A stretch of 12,473 bases of DNA from JAWLGW01 sp964569055 (lineage in GTDB: Bacteria; Planctomycetota; J058): positions 1 to 12,473 of the forward strand of contig CAZMSZ010000216.1 in NCBI GenBank assembly GCA_964569055.1, given 5' to 3'. The position numbers were made by a program, and so were the translations under genes. The notes below the pieces were generated by a model, which saw only the letters and a list, made by a program, of their open reading frames with translations, made no database searches and was not told where the DNA came from. Positions 1-7,938 of the stretch are shown piece after piece (the stretch's first letter is position 1; each line of letters begins with the position of its first letter).

Positions 1-1
1 G

Positions 2-526
2 CGGTTCGTGACGCTCGGGCTGCAGGCCTACGAGACACGGGCGCGCTGGCGCGGGCTGTGAACCTCGTCGAACCCGTTCGCGGTCGTGATCGCGGCCCAC
101 CTCGCCACGGCGCGCACGCGAGGCAGCGCAGCGCGGCGGCTATACTGGAAGCGGAAGCTGATCCTGCACCTCGAGGCCGCGGGGCCCTGGTGGAGCGACG
201 AACAGAAGCGGGTGCTCTACCGTTGCATTGACTGGATGATGCGCCTCCCGCCCGAGCGGCAGCGGGCGCTCGACGCGGAGCTGCAGGAACTGCGCGAGGA
301 GGGTCGGGTGGAGTTCGTCACGAGCATCGAGCGCAAGGCGATCGAGCGCACCCGCAGGGACGCGGTCGCCAAGGTTCTGGTGACTCGCTTCGGCGAGCTG
401 CCCAAGAGCCTGGAACGCGAGGTCCAGGCCGTCGAGGACGTGGAGCTCCTCGACCGGTTGATCGCCGAGGCCGCGCGCACGCCCTCGCTCGAGGCGTTCG
501 AGCGCACGCTCGCCGACCTCGCCTGA
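2..526 (+). pseudogene. Rpn/PD-(D/E)XK-type putative transposase/nuclease, C-terminal part, interrupted by an in-frame stop
   Basis: One reading frame (frame 2) is recognisable from the window edge to TGA 524-526 but is broken by a TGA at 59-61. The part before the stop (TLGLQAYETRARWRGL) and the part after it (SNPFAVVIAAHLATARTRG, then a K-rich helix, CIDWMMRLPPE and EFVTSIERKAIER) together match the order I know from the Rpn/DUF4351 family: a Y..RW segment, a NPFAVVVxAHL segment, a FIDWLMxLPEE segment, then a 'YVTSIERLG' segment and a helical tail. The stop sits a few residues before NPFA, where homologues simply continue. The catalytic nuclease core would lie upstream, outside the window. 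A GTG at 86 could restart translation of 146 aa, but that product would begin inside a conserved block, so I read this as a decayed gene. A sequencing error at the TGA is the alternative. Family assignment is from memory of the motifs. Confidence 0.65.
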
Positions 527-557
527 AGCCGCCGGGGCGCGGCGCCACCCCCGCGGG

Positions 558-567
558 TAGACTCGCC
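558..567 (+). promoter_or_regulatory. Putative -10 promoter element TAGACTCGCC
   Basis: TAGACT at 558-563 lies in the 78-base gap between the Rpn remnant and the hydroxylase gene, 41 bases before its GTG. The same ten bases recur at 1634-1643, again in a short non-coding gap upstream of a plus-strand reading frame. AT-containing hexamers are rare in this GC-rich context. No convincing -35 hexamer is seen. Promoter function is inferred from position and recurrence. Confidence 0.45.
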
Positions 568-604
568 TCGCCCCGCGCGGCGCGCGCCGGCGGGCGAGGC
601 GGGC

Positions 605-1519
605 GTGAGCGACGGCCTGCGACACTACCTCGACCGTCTGCTCGACGCCTGGCACGAGCTGGCCGAGCCCGGCGCCGTGCGCCTGGGCTTCTTCGCGCTG
701 CTCCTGGGCCTGACGCTCCTCTGCCGCGGCCGCGGTGCCTGGTCGCGACGCGCGAGCTGGGGCGTGCTCGCCACGATCGTGCTGGTCCACTTCAACCTGG
801 CCGCCATGCCGTTGTTGCGCCTCCTCGAGCTCGAGCTCCAGGCGGGCTACGACCGGATCGGCCTGCCTCGCCTCCCGCCCGGGCTGTGGACGCACCTCCC
901 GGGCTGGGCGGTGACGCTGGCGGCGGTGGTCGCCTACGACCTCGCGAACTACTGGAACCATCGCCTCATGCACACCCGCTGGGTGTGGCCGGTCCACGCG
1001 ATCCACCACTCCGACCCCGACGTGAGCGGCATGACCAGCTTCCGCGTGCACGCGCTCGAGGGGTTCGTCATGGGCGCGTCCTACGTGCTCCTGCTCACGT
1101 GGCTGCGCCTCCCCCCCGACGCGCTGGCGGGCCTCGCGGCGATCCTGATCCTCCACAACATGTACGTCCACGCCGACCTCGACTGGACGCACGGCCCGCT
1201 CGAGCTGTTGGTGGCCTCCCCGCGTTACCACCGCTGGCACCACGCCGACGTGCCCGAGGCCCACGGCAAGAACCTCGCCAACGTGATCCCGCTGTTCGAC
1301 GTGCTGTTCGGGACCTACTACTGCCCGGGCCCCTGCACCGCCCCGCTCGGCGCGGCCGGCGTGCCGCAACACGATCCGCTCCGCCTGTTCCTGTTCCCCG
1401 GCGTCGGCTGGCTGCGCGAGGCGCGCGCCCTCGGCGCGCGGCTGCTCGCGCGGAAGCGGCCCGCCGACGACGCGGACGCGCCACGGACCGCGAACGCTCC
1501 CGACACCAGCCCGCTGTAG
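605..1519 (+). CDS. Sterol desaturase / fatty acid hydroxylase superfamily membrane protein
   Basis: A 304-aa integral membrane protein of the FA hydroxylase superfamily (PF04116 type), whose members use a His-coordinated di-iron centre and O2 to hydroxylate or desaturate lipid substrates. The expected His clusters are all visible: HRLMH (119-123), HAIHH (131-135), H184 and H189 in HNMYVH, and YHRWHH (208-213, with H209, H212, H213). Hydrophobic stretches at about 26-40, 52-72, 101-117 and 153-190 are likely membrane segments, which puts the His boxes on the cytoplasmic side as is usual for the family. The GTG start is preceded by GAGG at 596-599 with five bases between. The C-terminal 40 residues (Arg/Ala-rich, then Asp/Ala-rich) lie outside the domain. 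The substrate cannot be told from sequence; sterol, hopanoid, carotenoid, alkylglycerol or fatty acid are all possible. It stands alone, with no pathway neighbour. Confidence 0.9.
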   Translation: MSDGLRHYLDRLLDAWHELAEPGAVRLGFFALLLGLTLLCRGRGAWSRRASWGVLATIVLVHFNLAAMPLLRLLELELQAGYDRIGLPRLPPGLWTHLPGWAVTLAAVVAYDLANYWNHRLMHTRWVWPVHAIHHSDPDVSGMTSFRVHALEGFVMGASYVLLLTWLRLPPDALAGLAAILILHNMYVHADLDWTHGPLELLVASPRYHRWHHADVPEAHGKNLANVIPLFDVLFGTYYCPGPCTAPLGAAGVPQHDPLRLFLFPGVGWLREARALGARLLARKRPADDADAPRTANAPDTSPL

Positions 1520-1572
1520 CGAGTTGGCCAGTCCCCGCCTCGACCCCGTGACGCGAGGCGACCCCCTGTCGC

Positions 1573-1611
1573 CCCCTCCGCTCGGCCAAGCGCGCCCGTT
1601 CGGGGGAGGGG
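1573..1611 (+). terminator. Weak inverted repeat after the hydroxylase gene, possible terminator
   Basis: CCCCTCC (1573-1579) and GGAGGGG (1605-1611) can pair as a perfect 7-bp stem around a 25-base GC-rich loop, starting 53 bases after the stop of the hydroxylase gene and ending before the TAGACTCGCC element. No T-tract follows, so this is not a standard intrinsic terminator, and such pairings arise easily at this GC content. Nothing else is recognisable in 1520-1633. Confidence 0.2.
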
Positions 1612-1633
1612 TGGTCGTCGCCATCGCCGCCGC

Positions 1634-1643
1634 TAGACTCGCC
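1634..1643 (+). promoter_or_regulatory. Putative -10 promoter element TAGACTCGCC, second copy
   Basis: Identical over ten bases to the element at 558-567. TAGACT ends 14 bases before the GTG at 1654, so a transcript from here would have a leader of only a few bases. If it is a real promoter, the truncated YD-repeat frame downstream may still be transcribed. No clear -35 hexamer. Confidence 0.4.
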
Positions 1644-1653
1644 CCCTTCACTC

Positions 1654-2512
1654 GTGGGGCGGATCCGCTACGACGGGCTCGGTCGCCCCGTCGCCGCCGA
1701 GCTCGCCACGCGCCCCGGGGCGCCGNNNNNNNNNNNNNNNNNNNNNNNNNNNNNNNNNNNNNNNNNNNNNNNNNNNNNNNNNNNNNNNNNNNNNNNNNNN
1801 NNNNNNNNNNNNNNNNNNNNNNNNNCCGAGGAGCGGCTGTACGGCGGCGCGACGGTCCGCTTCACGCACGACCCCGCGGGCCTCGGCTACACCCGCACGG
1901 GGGGGCGGGGCCAGCAGGTCGAGGTCGTGTTCGACGCCGCCGGGCGACGCACGGCGAGCCGCCTCGTCGCGGCCGGGGCCGGCCCCGCACCGTACGGGAC
2001 GACGTTCACGTACGCCGACGACGACCAGATCGCCGAGGCGCGCAGCGACGACTGGGTCCACCGCTTCGTCCACGGGCCGGCGGGCGTGCTCTCGAGCGAG
2101 ACGATCACCAACCTCGCGGACGGCACGAGCTACGAGGTGACGCGCGAGTGGGGCGAGGCAGGGGCGCCGGTGGGCGCGCGCCTCCCTGCGGGGCGGACGG
2201 TCCGCTACACGCCGACGGCGGACGGCGAGGGCGAGCGGGTGGCGCTCGGGGAGGGGGTCGAGCTCGCGTGCGAGTACGGCCCGGCGGGTGAGCTGGTGGG
2301 GATCGCGGCGGGCGCGGTGCGCGTCCGGCGCGAGGGGCTGCTGCTCGGCGCGGCGATCGCGCGGATCGAGGTCGAGGCCGCGGGCGGGCGCCGCCTGGAC
2401 TACGAGTACCGCTACGACGTCGACGGGCGCCTCGCGAGCTGGAGCGTGCAGGCTGGCGGGGCAGCGACACGAGCTGGCGGTGCGGCGCGACGCGCTCGGC
2501 CGCGTGACCGGG
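1654..2512 (+). pseudogene. Rhs/YD-repeat protein fragment, gapped and frameshifted
   Basis: The translation shows repeated degenerate YD (Rhs) motifs: IRYDGLGRPV, FTHDPAGLGY, VVFDAAGRRTASRL, CEYGPAGELVGI, YEYRYDVDGRLASW and finally VRRDALGRVTG. YD-repeat proteins form large beta-barrel shells for toxins or adhesive surface proteins, normally well over 1000 aa with a C-terminal core and tip. Here the repeats start right after the GTG, a run of 100 N splits the gene, and the frame changes near 2457-2461: up to there frame 1 fits the repeats, and beyond it RHELAVRRDALGRVTG is in frame 2. Removing one G from the GGGG run rejoins them. No stop codon occurs before the 3' end of jetD at 2516; further translation is only antisense of jetD. 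I therefore call a truncated remnant. The N gap could hide more of the gene, and the frameshift could be a sequencing error. Confidence 0.65.
1726..1825. other. Assembly gap (100 N) inside the YD-repeat fragment
   Basis: Exactly 100 N, the usual placeholder for a scaffold gap of unknown size. Reading frame 1 appears continuous across it, but this says nothing because the true length is unknown. YD repeats commonly break short-read assemblies. Confidence 0.95.
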
Positions 2513-2515
2513 GGA

Positions 2516-3505
2516 TCAGGCGGTGGGAGAGACCAGCGCCGCCAGCGCGCCCTCGAGGCGCGGGTCGAGCGCCAGCAACTCCTGCTCGAGCCACAGGCCC
2601 CGCGCGGCCAGCTCGCGCACGAGGGCCGGCGCGCCCGTGAGGTCGAGGTCGGCCGGCCAGGCGCGCGCGAGCGCGCGAGCCGGCAGGTGCTCGGCCCACA
2701 GCTCGGGCACGGCCCAGATCAAGCTCGGGCAGAGCGCGCGCAGGTGCTGCACGATCCGCACGCCGTTGGGGTCGAGGTCGCCGAAGTGGACGACCGGCAC
2801 CCCGGGGAGCTGCTCGAAGAGGTCGCGCACGCTGGCGGTGTCCCAGCCGGGGACGTGGGCCACCAGCCAGCCCTCGGGCGGGGTGAGGTCCACGAACGTG
2901 CCCTTGTTCTCGACCAGCAGCAGCGCGCGCGGCGGCGCCCCCGCCAGGCGCGTACCGTCGCGGAAGGCCCGCTCGGCGATCGTGACCTCGCCCAGCACGG
3001 TCGCGAGCTCACTCGCCAGCAGCGAGAGCGCGCCGCGCTCCAGGCGGAGGCCCGCGTGCGGGCGCAGGCGCACCACCCCGTCGCGGGTGAGGTCGACCTC
3101 CCCCAGCCCCTCGAGCCGCTCCTCGCTCAGGCTGGCCTTGGAGTGCGGCCCCACGGCGGCCGTGGCCGTGCGCACGTTGAGCCGCTCGGGGAGCGGCGGG
3201 AGCGCGTCTTGCCGCTCGAGGTCGCCCAGGCGCCGCCAGCCCCGCTCGTCGACCGGCAGCCCGCGCGCCTCGAGCCGCGCCACGGCCTCGCGCCAGCCCG
3301 GCCAAACGCGGTCGAGCAGCGTCTCGAGCTCGGCGCGCCGCGAGGCGTCGAGCGCCAGCTCGTCGCGGCGCGAGGTGCGGCGCGTCCAGGGCAGGCGGGC
3401 CAACTCGTCGAACGCCTCGGCCTGCCCCAGCCGCCGCCGCAGCGCGCCCGCGCGCCACAGCTCGGCCAGGGCGAGCCGGCTCGCGTCGCGCTCCCACAGG
3501 CTCAC
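2516..3505 (-). CDS. jetD: JetD/MksG-like Toprim nuclease of a Wadjet-type SMC system
   Basis: A 329-aa protein, fourth and last gene of the cassette. JetD is the nuclease subunit of Wadjet (MksG/EptD in other naming), related to the topoisomerase VI A / Spo11 Toprim fold; it cuts plasmid DNA brought to it by the SMC motor. The N-terminal half (about 1-120) is helical and Arg-rich with PWTRRTSRRDEL, as in the DUF3322-type region. HSKAS (121-125) fits the conserved SK motif of the family. The Toprim core follows: LLLVENKGTF with the expected acidic E199, then HFGDLDPNG with D243 and D245, and a late LEQE (306-309). All three metal-site acids are present, so it should be active. It is shorter than the JetD proteins I recall (about 380-400 aa). 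The start is GTG 3505-3503, overlapping the jetC stop as GTGA, with no good Shine-Dalgarno, so translation is probably coupled. Its stop faces the Rhs remnant directly. Confidence 0.88.
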   Translation of the reverse strand: MSLWERDASRLALAELWRAGALRRRLGQAEAFDELARLPWTRRTSRRDELALDASRRAELETLLDRVWPGWREAVARLEARGLPVDERGWRRLGDLERQDALPPLPERLNVRTATAAVGPHSKASLSEERLEGLGEVDLTRDGVVRLRPHAGLRLERGALSLLASELATVLGEVTIAERAFRDGTRLAGAPPRALLLVENKGTFVDLTPPEGWLVAHVPGWDTASVRDLFEQLPGVPVVHFGDLDPNGVRIVQHLRALCPSLIWAVPELWAEHLPARALARAWPADLDLTGAPALVRELAARGLWLEQELLALDPRLEGALAALVSPTA

Positions 3506-6500
3506 GCCTCGGCGCCCGCCAGCCGCCGCCCGCTGACCAGCACCTCCTCGCGCCCGTCGATCACGCGGCGCACCAGGTGGTAGGTGGTGTTGCCGCCCCC
3601 GTGGTCCACCGCGGGCGCGGCCAGGATCAGTTGCAGCTCGAGCGTGCGGCACAGCTCGAACAGCACGAGCAGGTTGTCCTGCGAGAGGCGGGTGGCCTCG
3701 TCCAAGAACAGCAGGCGCAGCGTGCCCGAGGACCGCTTGCCGCGCAGCAGGTTCGCGTCCCGCTCCCAGGCGGTGAGCACGACCATCATCACGGCCGCCC
3801 CCACCCCGATCGCCTCGCCGGTCGAGAGCCGGGTGGGGTTGGCCGGCTCCCACTCGGAGCGGTCCTGCCGCAGCACCTCGACCCGCAGGTCGAGGTACTC
3901 GCGGTAGTCGAGCAGCCGCCGCCCTCCGGTGCGGCCGCCGCCGTACCGGCGGAACAGCTCGTCGAGCGCCTCCTCGATCGGCATGTCGGGCTGGAACAGC
4001 ACCTGCTGCGCAGCCCCGCTGCGCAGCGCCTCGAGCAGGCGCTCCATGCGCTCCTCGTGCGCCACGCGGATCCGCACGCTGCGCACGCTGCCGAAGCGCA
4101 CCGTCGCGAGCTCGTCGTTGAGCCGGCCGACGGTGCTGCGCGCCCGGCGGACCTGGGCGTCTATGCTGCGCGCCACGTCCTCCGACTGCCCGCGCAGGGT
4201 GCGCTCCTGCTGCTCGAGCCGCTCGCGCAGGCGGAGCAGGTGCTCGTGCAAGCGCCCCAGCGCGGCGAGCGGCTCGTCCACCTCGGCGAACTGCGGCGGG
4301 ATCCGCTGCAGCAGCCAGCCGCGCAGCGCCAGCCAGGCCTGCAGGTACGCCTCGGCCCGGCGCCCCTCGTCCGCCTCGAGCCAGCCCACCAGCTCGGCGC
4401 GCAGCGCCTCGCCGCCCCGCGCCGCGCCCAGGCGCTCGAGCAGCACGGCCAGCTCGCGCTGCGCCATGTTCCAGGCGTTGGGGCTCCCCTGCCCGCCGAA
4501 CTCGCCCGCGAAGGCGCGGGTGGTGGCGGCGGCGAGCAGGCCCAGCACCTCGGCCTGCGTGCGCAGCCGCTCCCAGCGCTCGTGCGCGGGGCGCCAGGAG
4601 GCCTCCTCCTCGGTCACGCGGCGGGCGGCCTCGTCGAACGCCTCGCGCGCGCGCGCGATCCGCTCCTCCTGGCGGATCACCTCGTCGGCGCGCTCGCGCG
4701 CCAGCCGCTCCAGCGCCTCGGCGCGGCCGCCGAGCTCGGCCACCCGCTCGCCGAGGCGGGCCAGCGCCTCGTCGCTCGCGTCGACGACCTCCTCGCGCGC
4801 CCGCTCCTCGCGGGCCCGCGCGATCGTGGCGTCGAGCGCGGCGAGCTCCGCCTGCCCCTCGGCCAGCGCCTCGGCCGCGGCCTCGAGCGCCTCGGCCGCC
4901 CGGTCGGCGCGCGCCTCCGCCGCCTGCAGGTCGGCGGTCGCGCGCGCGAGCTGCTCCTGCAGGGCCGGCGCGAGGGCCCGCTGGGCGAGCAGCGCCGGCT
5001 CGGCGTCGGTCCAAGCCAGCGCTGCGCGGTGGCGGTCGACGTGCTCGAGCGCGGCCACGACCTGCCACAGCGCGTCGCGCTCGGCCGCGAGCCGCTCGAG
5101 CTCGGCGCGCAGCGCGGTCAGCTCCTCCTCGGAGGGCGGCGGCGCGCGCAGGACGTCGAGCCGCTCGGCGACCAGCGCGCGCTCGGAGGCGAGCCGCGCG
5201 ACCGTGGCGCTCGCCTCGCGCGCCGCGGCCAGGCGGGCCTCGAGCGCCTCGACCACCTCGCGCTGATCGGGGAGGTCGAGGAGGTGCGCGCCCGCCAGCA
5301 ACGCGACCAGCGCGCGCTGCCGGGTCGCGAGCGCGTCCGCCTCCTGACCCGCCGTGGCCAGCGCCGCGCGCCCGCGCACCAGCTCGCGCTGCGCGCGCTC
5401 CACCTCCTGCCGCGCGGCCGCGAGCGCCGCGCTCGGGTCGCCCGCCTCGAGGACGTCCGCGCCCGCCACCAGCTCGACCAGCGCCTCCTCGTCGCCGGCG
5501 CAGGTCCGCTCGTCGGCGCGCAGGGCCGCGAGCTCGCCCCCGAGCCGCTCGACCTCGCGCCGCAGCTCGCCGGCGCGCCGCTCGCGCGCCCGCCGCCCGA
5601 GCGTGGCCCGCGCCGGGACCCTCGTCACCCGCGCGCCGCCCGGCGTCGAGACCACGGCCGCGCCCTCGCGCAGCGCTCCAGGCGGCCGCCCCTCGGGGTC
5701 GAGCACCAGCGGCTCGCGCGCGTCGAGCAGCCACACCGTCTCGGGCGCGACCTCGCTGCGCGCCAGCGCCGCGGCGGCCGCCTCGAGGTCGTCGACCACG
5801 ATCGCCTCGCGCAGCGGGCCGAGCAGCGCCTCGAGCCGGGGCGCCTCGTCGAGCGGGGCGTCCTCGAAGCGCGCGGCGAGGAGCTCGCCCCCGAGCTCGT
5901 CGCGCGCGCGCAGGAGCGCCTCGGGCAAGGCCCCCGCGCCCAGGCTCAGGCGCGAGAGCTCCTCGCTCGCCGCGCGCAGCGCCGCGTCCGCCGCCGCGCT
6001 CGAGGCCTCGAGCTCGCGCGCCCGCTCACGGGCCGCGAGGCGCGCGGCGGCGAGGTCGGCGCGCGTGCCGAGCGCGACGCCGAGCCGCTCGCTCAGCGGC
6101 TCGGCGCGCGCCCGCAGCTCGCGCCAGCGCGCCAGGCGCTCCTCGAGGGCGGCCGTCCGCTCGCTCGCGCTGCGCTGCGCCTCGCCGGCGCGCGCCAGCG
6201 CGGCCTCGACCTCGCCGCGCCGGCGCGTGGCCGCCTGCAGCTCGTCGTGCGCCTCGGCGAGGGCTTCGCGCACCGTGTCCGCGGTGCCGAGCGGGCGCAC
6301 CAGCGTCGAGAGCGCCTGCGCCTCGCGGCGCACGGCGGCCTGGCGGTCGGCCAGCCGCAGCGCCTCCTCGCGACGCGCCGGCAGCTCGGGCAGCTCGGCC
6401 GCGAGCGCCTCCAGCCGGCCGAGCTCGCCGAGGGCCGCCCGCGCCGCGGCCAGGAGCGCGACGGGCTCCTGCGTGCGCCAGGCCGTGTCCGGCTCGATCC

Positions 6501-7938
6501 GCGCAAGCGCGCCCAGGACCTCGTCCAGCTCCGCGCGGCGCGCGCGCGCCGTGGCCTCCTCACGCGCGCGGCGGGCCAGGCCGGCGTCGAGCTCGCTCAC
6601 GCGCGCGGCCGCGCGCGTGCGCGCCGCGGTCACCTCCTCGACCGCGGCGGGCTCGCCCCCGAGCGCCGCGCGGGCCTGCGCCAGCTTGGCCGTGACCAGC
6701 GCGTGCGCCGCCGCCCGCCGCTCGAGCTCCTCGTAGCCCGCCTTGAAGTCTGCCAGCCCCTGCGCCGCCGCGCGCTGCGCCGCCTGCGCCTCGTCGCGGG
6801 CGCGGCGCGCCGCGTCGCGCTCGGCCTCGGCCGCCGCGCGCTCGGCGCGCCGCGCCTCCAGCTCGGCCGCCCGCCCGACGCGCTCGCGCGCGTGCACGGC
6901 CAGGCGGCGCTCGACTGCGTTGGCGCGGCGCGTGCGCTCGTGGAGCGCGGCCGCCTGCTCCAGCTCGGCCCGCGCCTCCTCCCGCTGCTGCGCCGCGCGC
7001 TCGCGGGCCTCCTGGGCCGCCCCCAGCGCGTCTTGGGCGCGCGCCACCGCGCCCGCGGCCTGCTCGCGCCGCTCGCGCGCCGCCTCCAGGGTGCTGCGCC
7101 GCTCCTCCTCGGCCAGGCGCGTGGCGTGGAGCGCTGCCGCGAACATGCGCTGCCCGGCCTCGTACACCCGGTGGATCTCCTGCTCGAGCTCGGCCGCCTC
7201 CTCGACCTCGAGCCGCGTCTGCCGGCAGGCGTCGAGGTTGCCGCGCATGCGCTTGAGCGTGTCGGCCAGGCCCGTCTCCTCCTTGAGCAGGAAGTCGCGC
7301 AGGCCGCCGGTGAGCGCGCGCGAGATCCCGCCCACCATGCTGGTGCGGAGCATCTCGTTGAGCTTGGTGCGCTCCTCGTCGCCGGTGAGCCGCAGCGGGG
7401 TCACGCCGCGGTCGAACAGCTCGGCGAAGTAGTCCTTCACCGCGCCGAACCGCTTGAGGTGCCCCCCGCGCAGGGTCGCCAGCTCGCGCACCCGCTCGAG
7501 CAGCGGCACCTCGTCGTGGTCGCCGCGGTCGAGCAGGACCTCCTCGAGCCCCACGTCGTCGCCCAGGCCGGTGATCACGAACGTGGTCGCCTCGACCACC
7601 GGCTCGGTCCGGCGCTCGAGCTGCACGCCGGCCACCAGGCGGCGGCCGTCGGGCAGGCGGAAGGCGATCGCCGCGAAGGTGGGGCGGGCCGGGTCGCCCA
7701 GGCGGCCGTGGATCCCGCGGTCGCCGCCGGTCGGCGCCGACTCGCCGAGGTTGGTGAACCGCAGCCGGCTCATGTCGGGGAGCAGGACCACGTAGGCCGC
7801 GATCATGACCGTGGTCTTGCCAGCGCCGTTGGCGCCCTCCAGCGCGGTGACCCGCCCGTCGAGCAGGTAGCGCTGGAAGAAGCAGCCCTTCCAGTTGACG
7901 AGGACCAGCTCCTCGGCGCGAGCGCGCGTCCCGCTCAT
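3502..7938 (-). CDS. jetC: MukB-like SMC ATPase (JetC/MksB of a Wadjet-type system)
   Basis: A 1478-aa SMC-class ATPase, the motor of the complex: two heads dimerise on ATP, and long coiled-coil arms joined at a hinge move DNA. The N-terminal head has LVLVNWKGCFF and the Walker A GANGAGKT (35-42), followed by an HGRLGD segment and MVGGISRALTGGLRDFLL, all in the MukB order. Ala/Glu/Arg-rich coiled coil fills about 245-680 and 785-1330. The hinge at about 685-785 (DEAPRLEALLGPLREAIVVDD, then VPARATLGRRARERRA) matches the E. coli MukB hinge pattern. The C-terminal head has RFGSVRSVRIRV (about 1280), the signature LSTGEAIG (1371-1378), Walker B LLFLDEA (1409-1415, D1413/E1414) and NTTYHLVRR (1450-1458). 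Length is close to E. coli MukB (1486 aa) and well above the MksB/JetC proteins I recall. ATG 7938 is preceded by GAGGGG with five bases between, and it overlaps the jetB stop as ATGA. Function in plasmid defence is inferred from jetD. Confidence 0.92.
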   Translation of the reverse strand: MSGTRARAEELVLVNWKGCFFQRYLLDGRVTALEGANGAGKTTVMIAAYVVLLPDMSRLRFTNLGESAPTGGDRGIHGRLGDPARPTFAAIAFRLPDGRRLVAGVQLERRTEPVVEATTFVITGLGDDVGLEEVLLDRGDHDEVPLLERVRELATLRGGHLKRFGAVKDYFAELFDRGVTPLRLTGDEERTKLNEMLRTSMVGGISRALTGGLRDFLLKEETGLADTLKRMRGNLDACRQTRLEVEEAAELEQEIHRVYEAGQRMFAAALHATRLAEEERRSTLEAARERREQAAGAVARAQDALGAAQEARERAAQQREEARAELEQAAALHERTRRANAVERRLAVHARERVGRAAELEARRAERAAAEAERDAARRARDEAQAAQRAAAQGLADFKAGYEELERRAAAHALVTAKLAQARAALGGEPAAVEEVTAARTRAAARVSELDAGLARRAREEATARARRAELDEVLGALARIEPDTAWRTQEPVALLAAARAALGELGRLEALAAELPELPARREEALRLADRQAAVRREAQALSTLVRPLGTADTVREALAEAHDELQAATRRRGEVEAALARAGEAQRSASERTAALEERLARWRELRARAEPLSERLGVALGTRADLAAARLAARERARELEASSAAADAALRAASEELSRLSLGAGALPEALLRARDELGGELLAARFEDAPLDEAPRLEALLGPLREAIVVDDLEAAAAALARSEVAPETVWLLDAREPLVLDPEGRPPGALREGAAVVSTPGGARVTRVPARATLGRRARERRAGELRREVERLGGELAALRADERTCAGDEEALVELVAGADVLEAGDPSAALAAARQEVERAQRELVRGRAALATAGQEADALATRQRALVALLAGAHLLDLPDQREVVEALEARLAAAREASATVARLASERALVAERLDVLRAPPPSEEELTALRAELERLAAERDALWQVVAALEHVDRHRAALAWTDAEPALLAQRALAPALQEQLARATADLQAAEARADRAAEALEAAAEALAEGQAELAALDATIARAREERAREEVVDASDEALARLGERVAELGGRAEALERLARERADEVIRQEERIARAREAFDEAARRVTEEEASWRPAHERWERLRTQAEVLGLLAAATTRAFAGEFGGQGSPNAWNMAQRELAVLLERLGAARGGEALRAELVGWLEADEGRRAEAYLQAWLALRGWLLQRIPPQFAEVDEPLAALGRLHEHLLRLRERLEQQERTLRGQSEDVARSIDAQVRRARSTVGRLNDELATVRFGSVRSVRIRVAHEERMERLLEALRSGAAQQVLFQPDMPIEEALDELFRRYGGGRTGGRRLLDYREYLDLRVEVLRQDRSEWEPANPTRLSTGEAIGVGAAVMMVVLTAWERDANLLRGKRSSGTLRLLFLDEATRLSQDNLLVLFELCRTLELQLILAAPAVDHGGGNTTYHLVRRVIDGREEVLVSGRRLAGAEA

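Noticed and set aside
59..61. TGA as a selenocysteine or recoding site
   Set aside because: Members of this family have no catalytic position here and no selenocysteine context was seen; a nonsense mutation or sequencing error is simpler.
140..1651. Minus-strand frame across the Rpn remnant and hydroxylase genes
   Set aside because: It spans two unrelated plus-strand reading frames and the intergenic gap, and shows only compositional His/Arg/Val richness.
3506..5734. Minus-strand extension of the jetD frame upstream of GTG 3505
   Set aside because: It is the alternative frame of the SMC gene, low in complexity, while the JetD-like sequence begins at the GTGA overlap.
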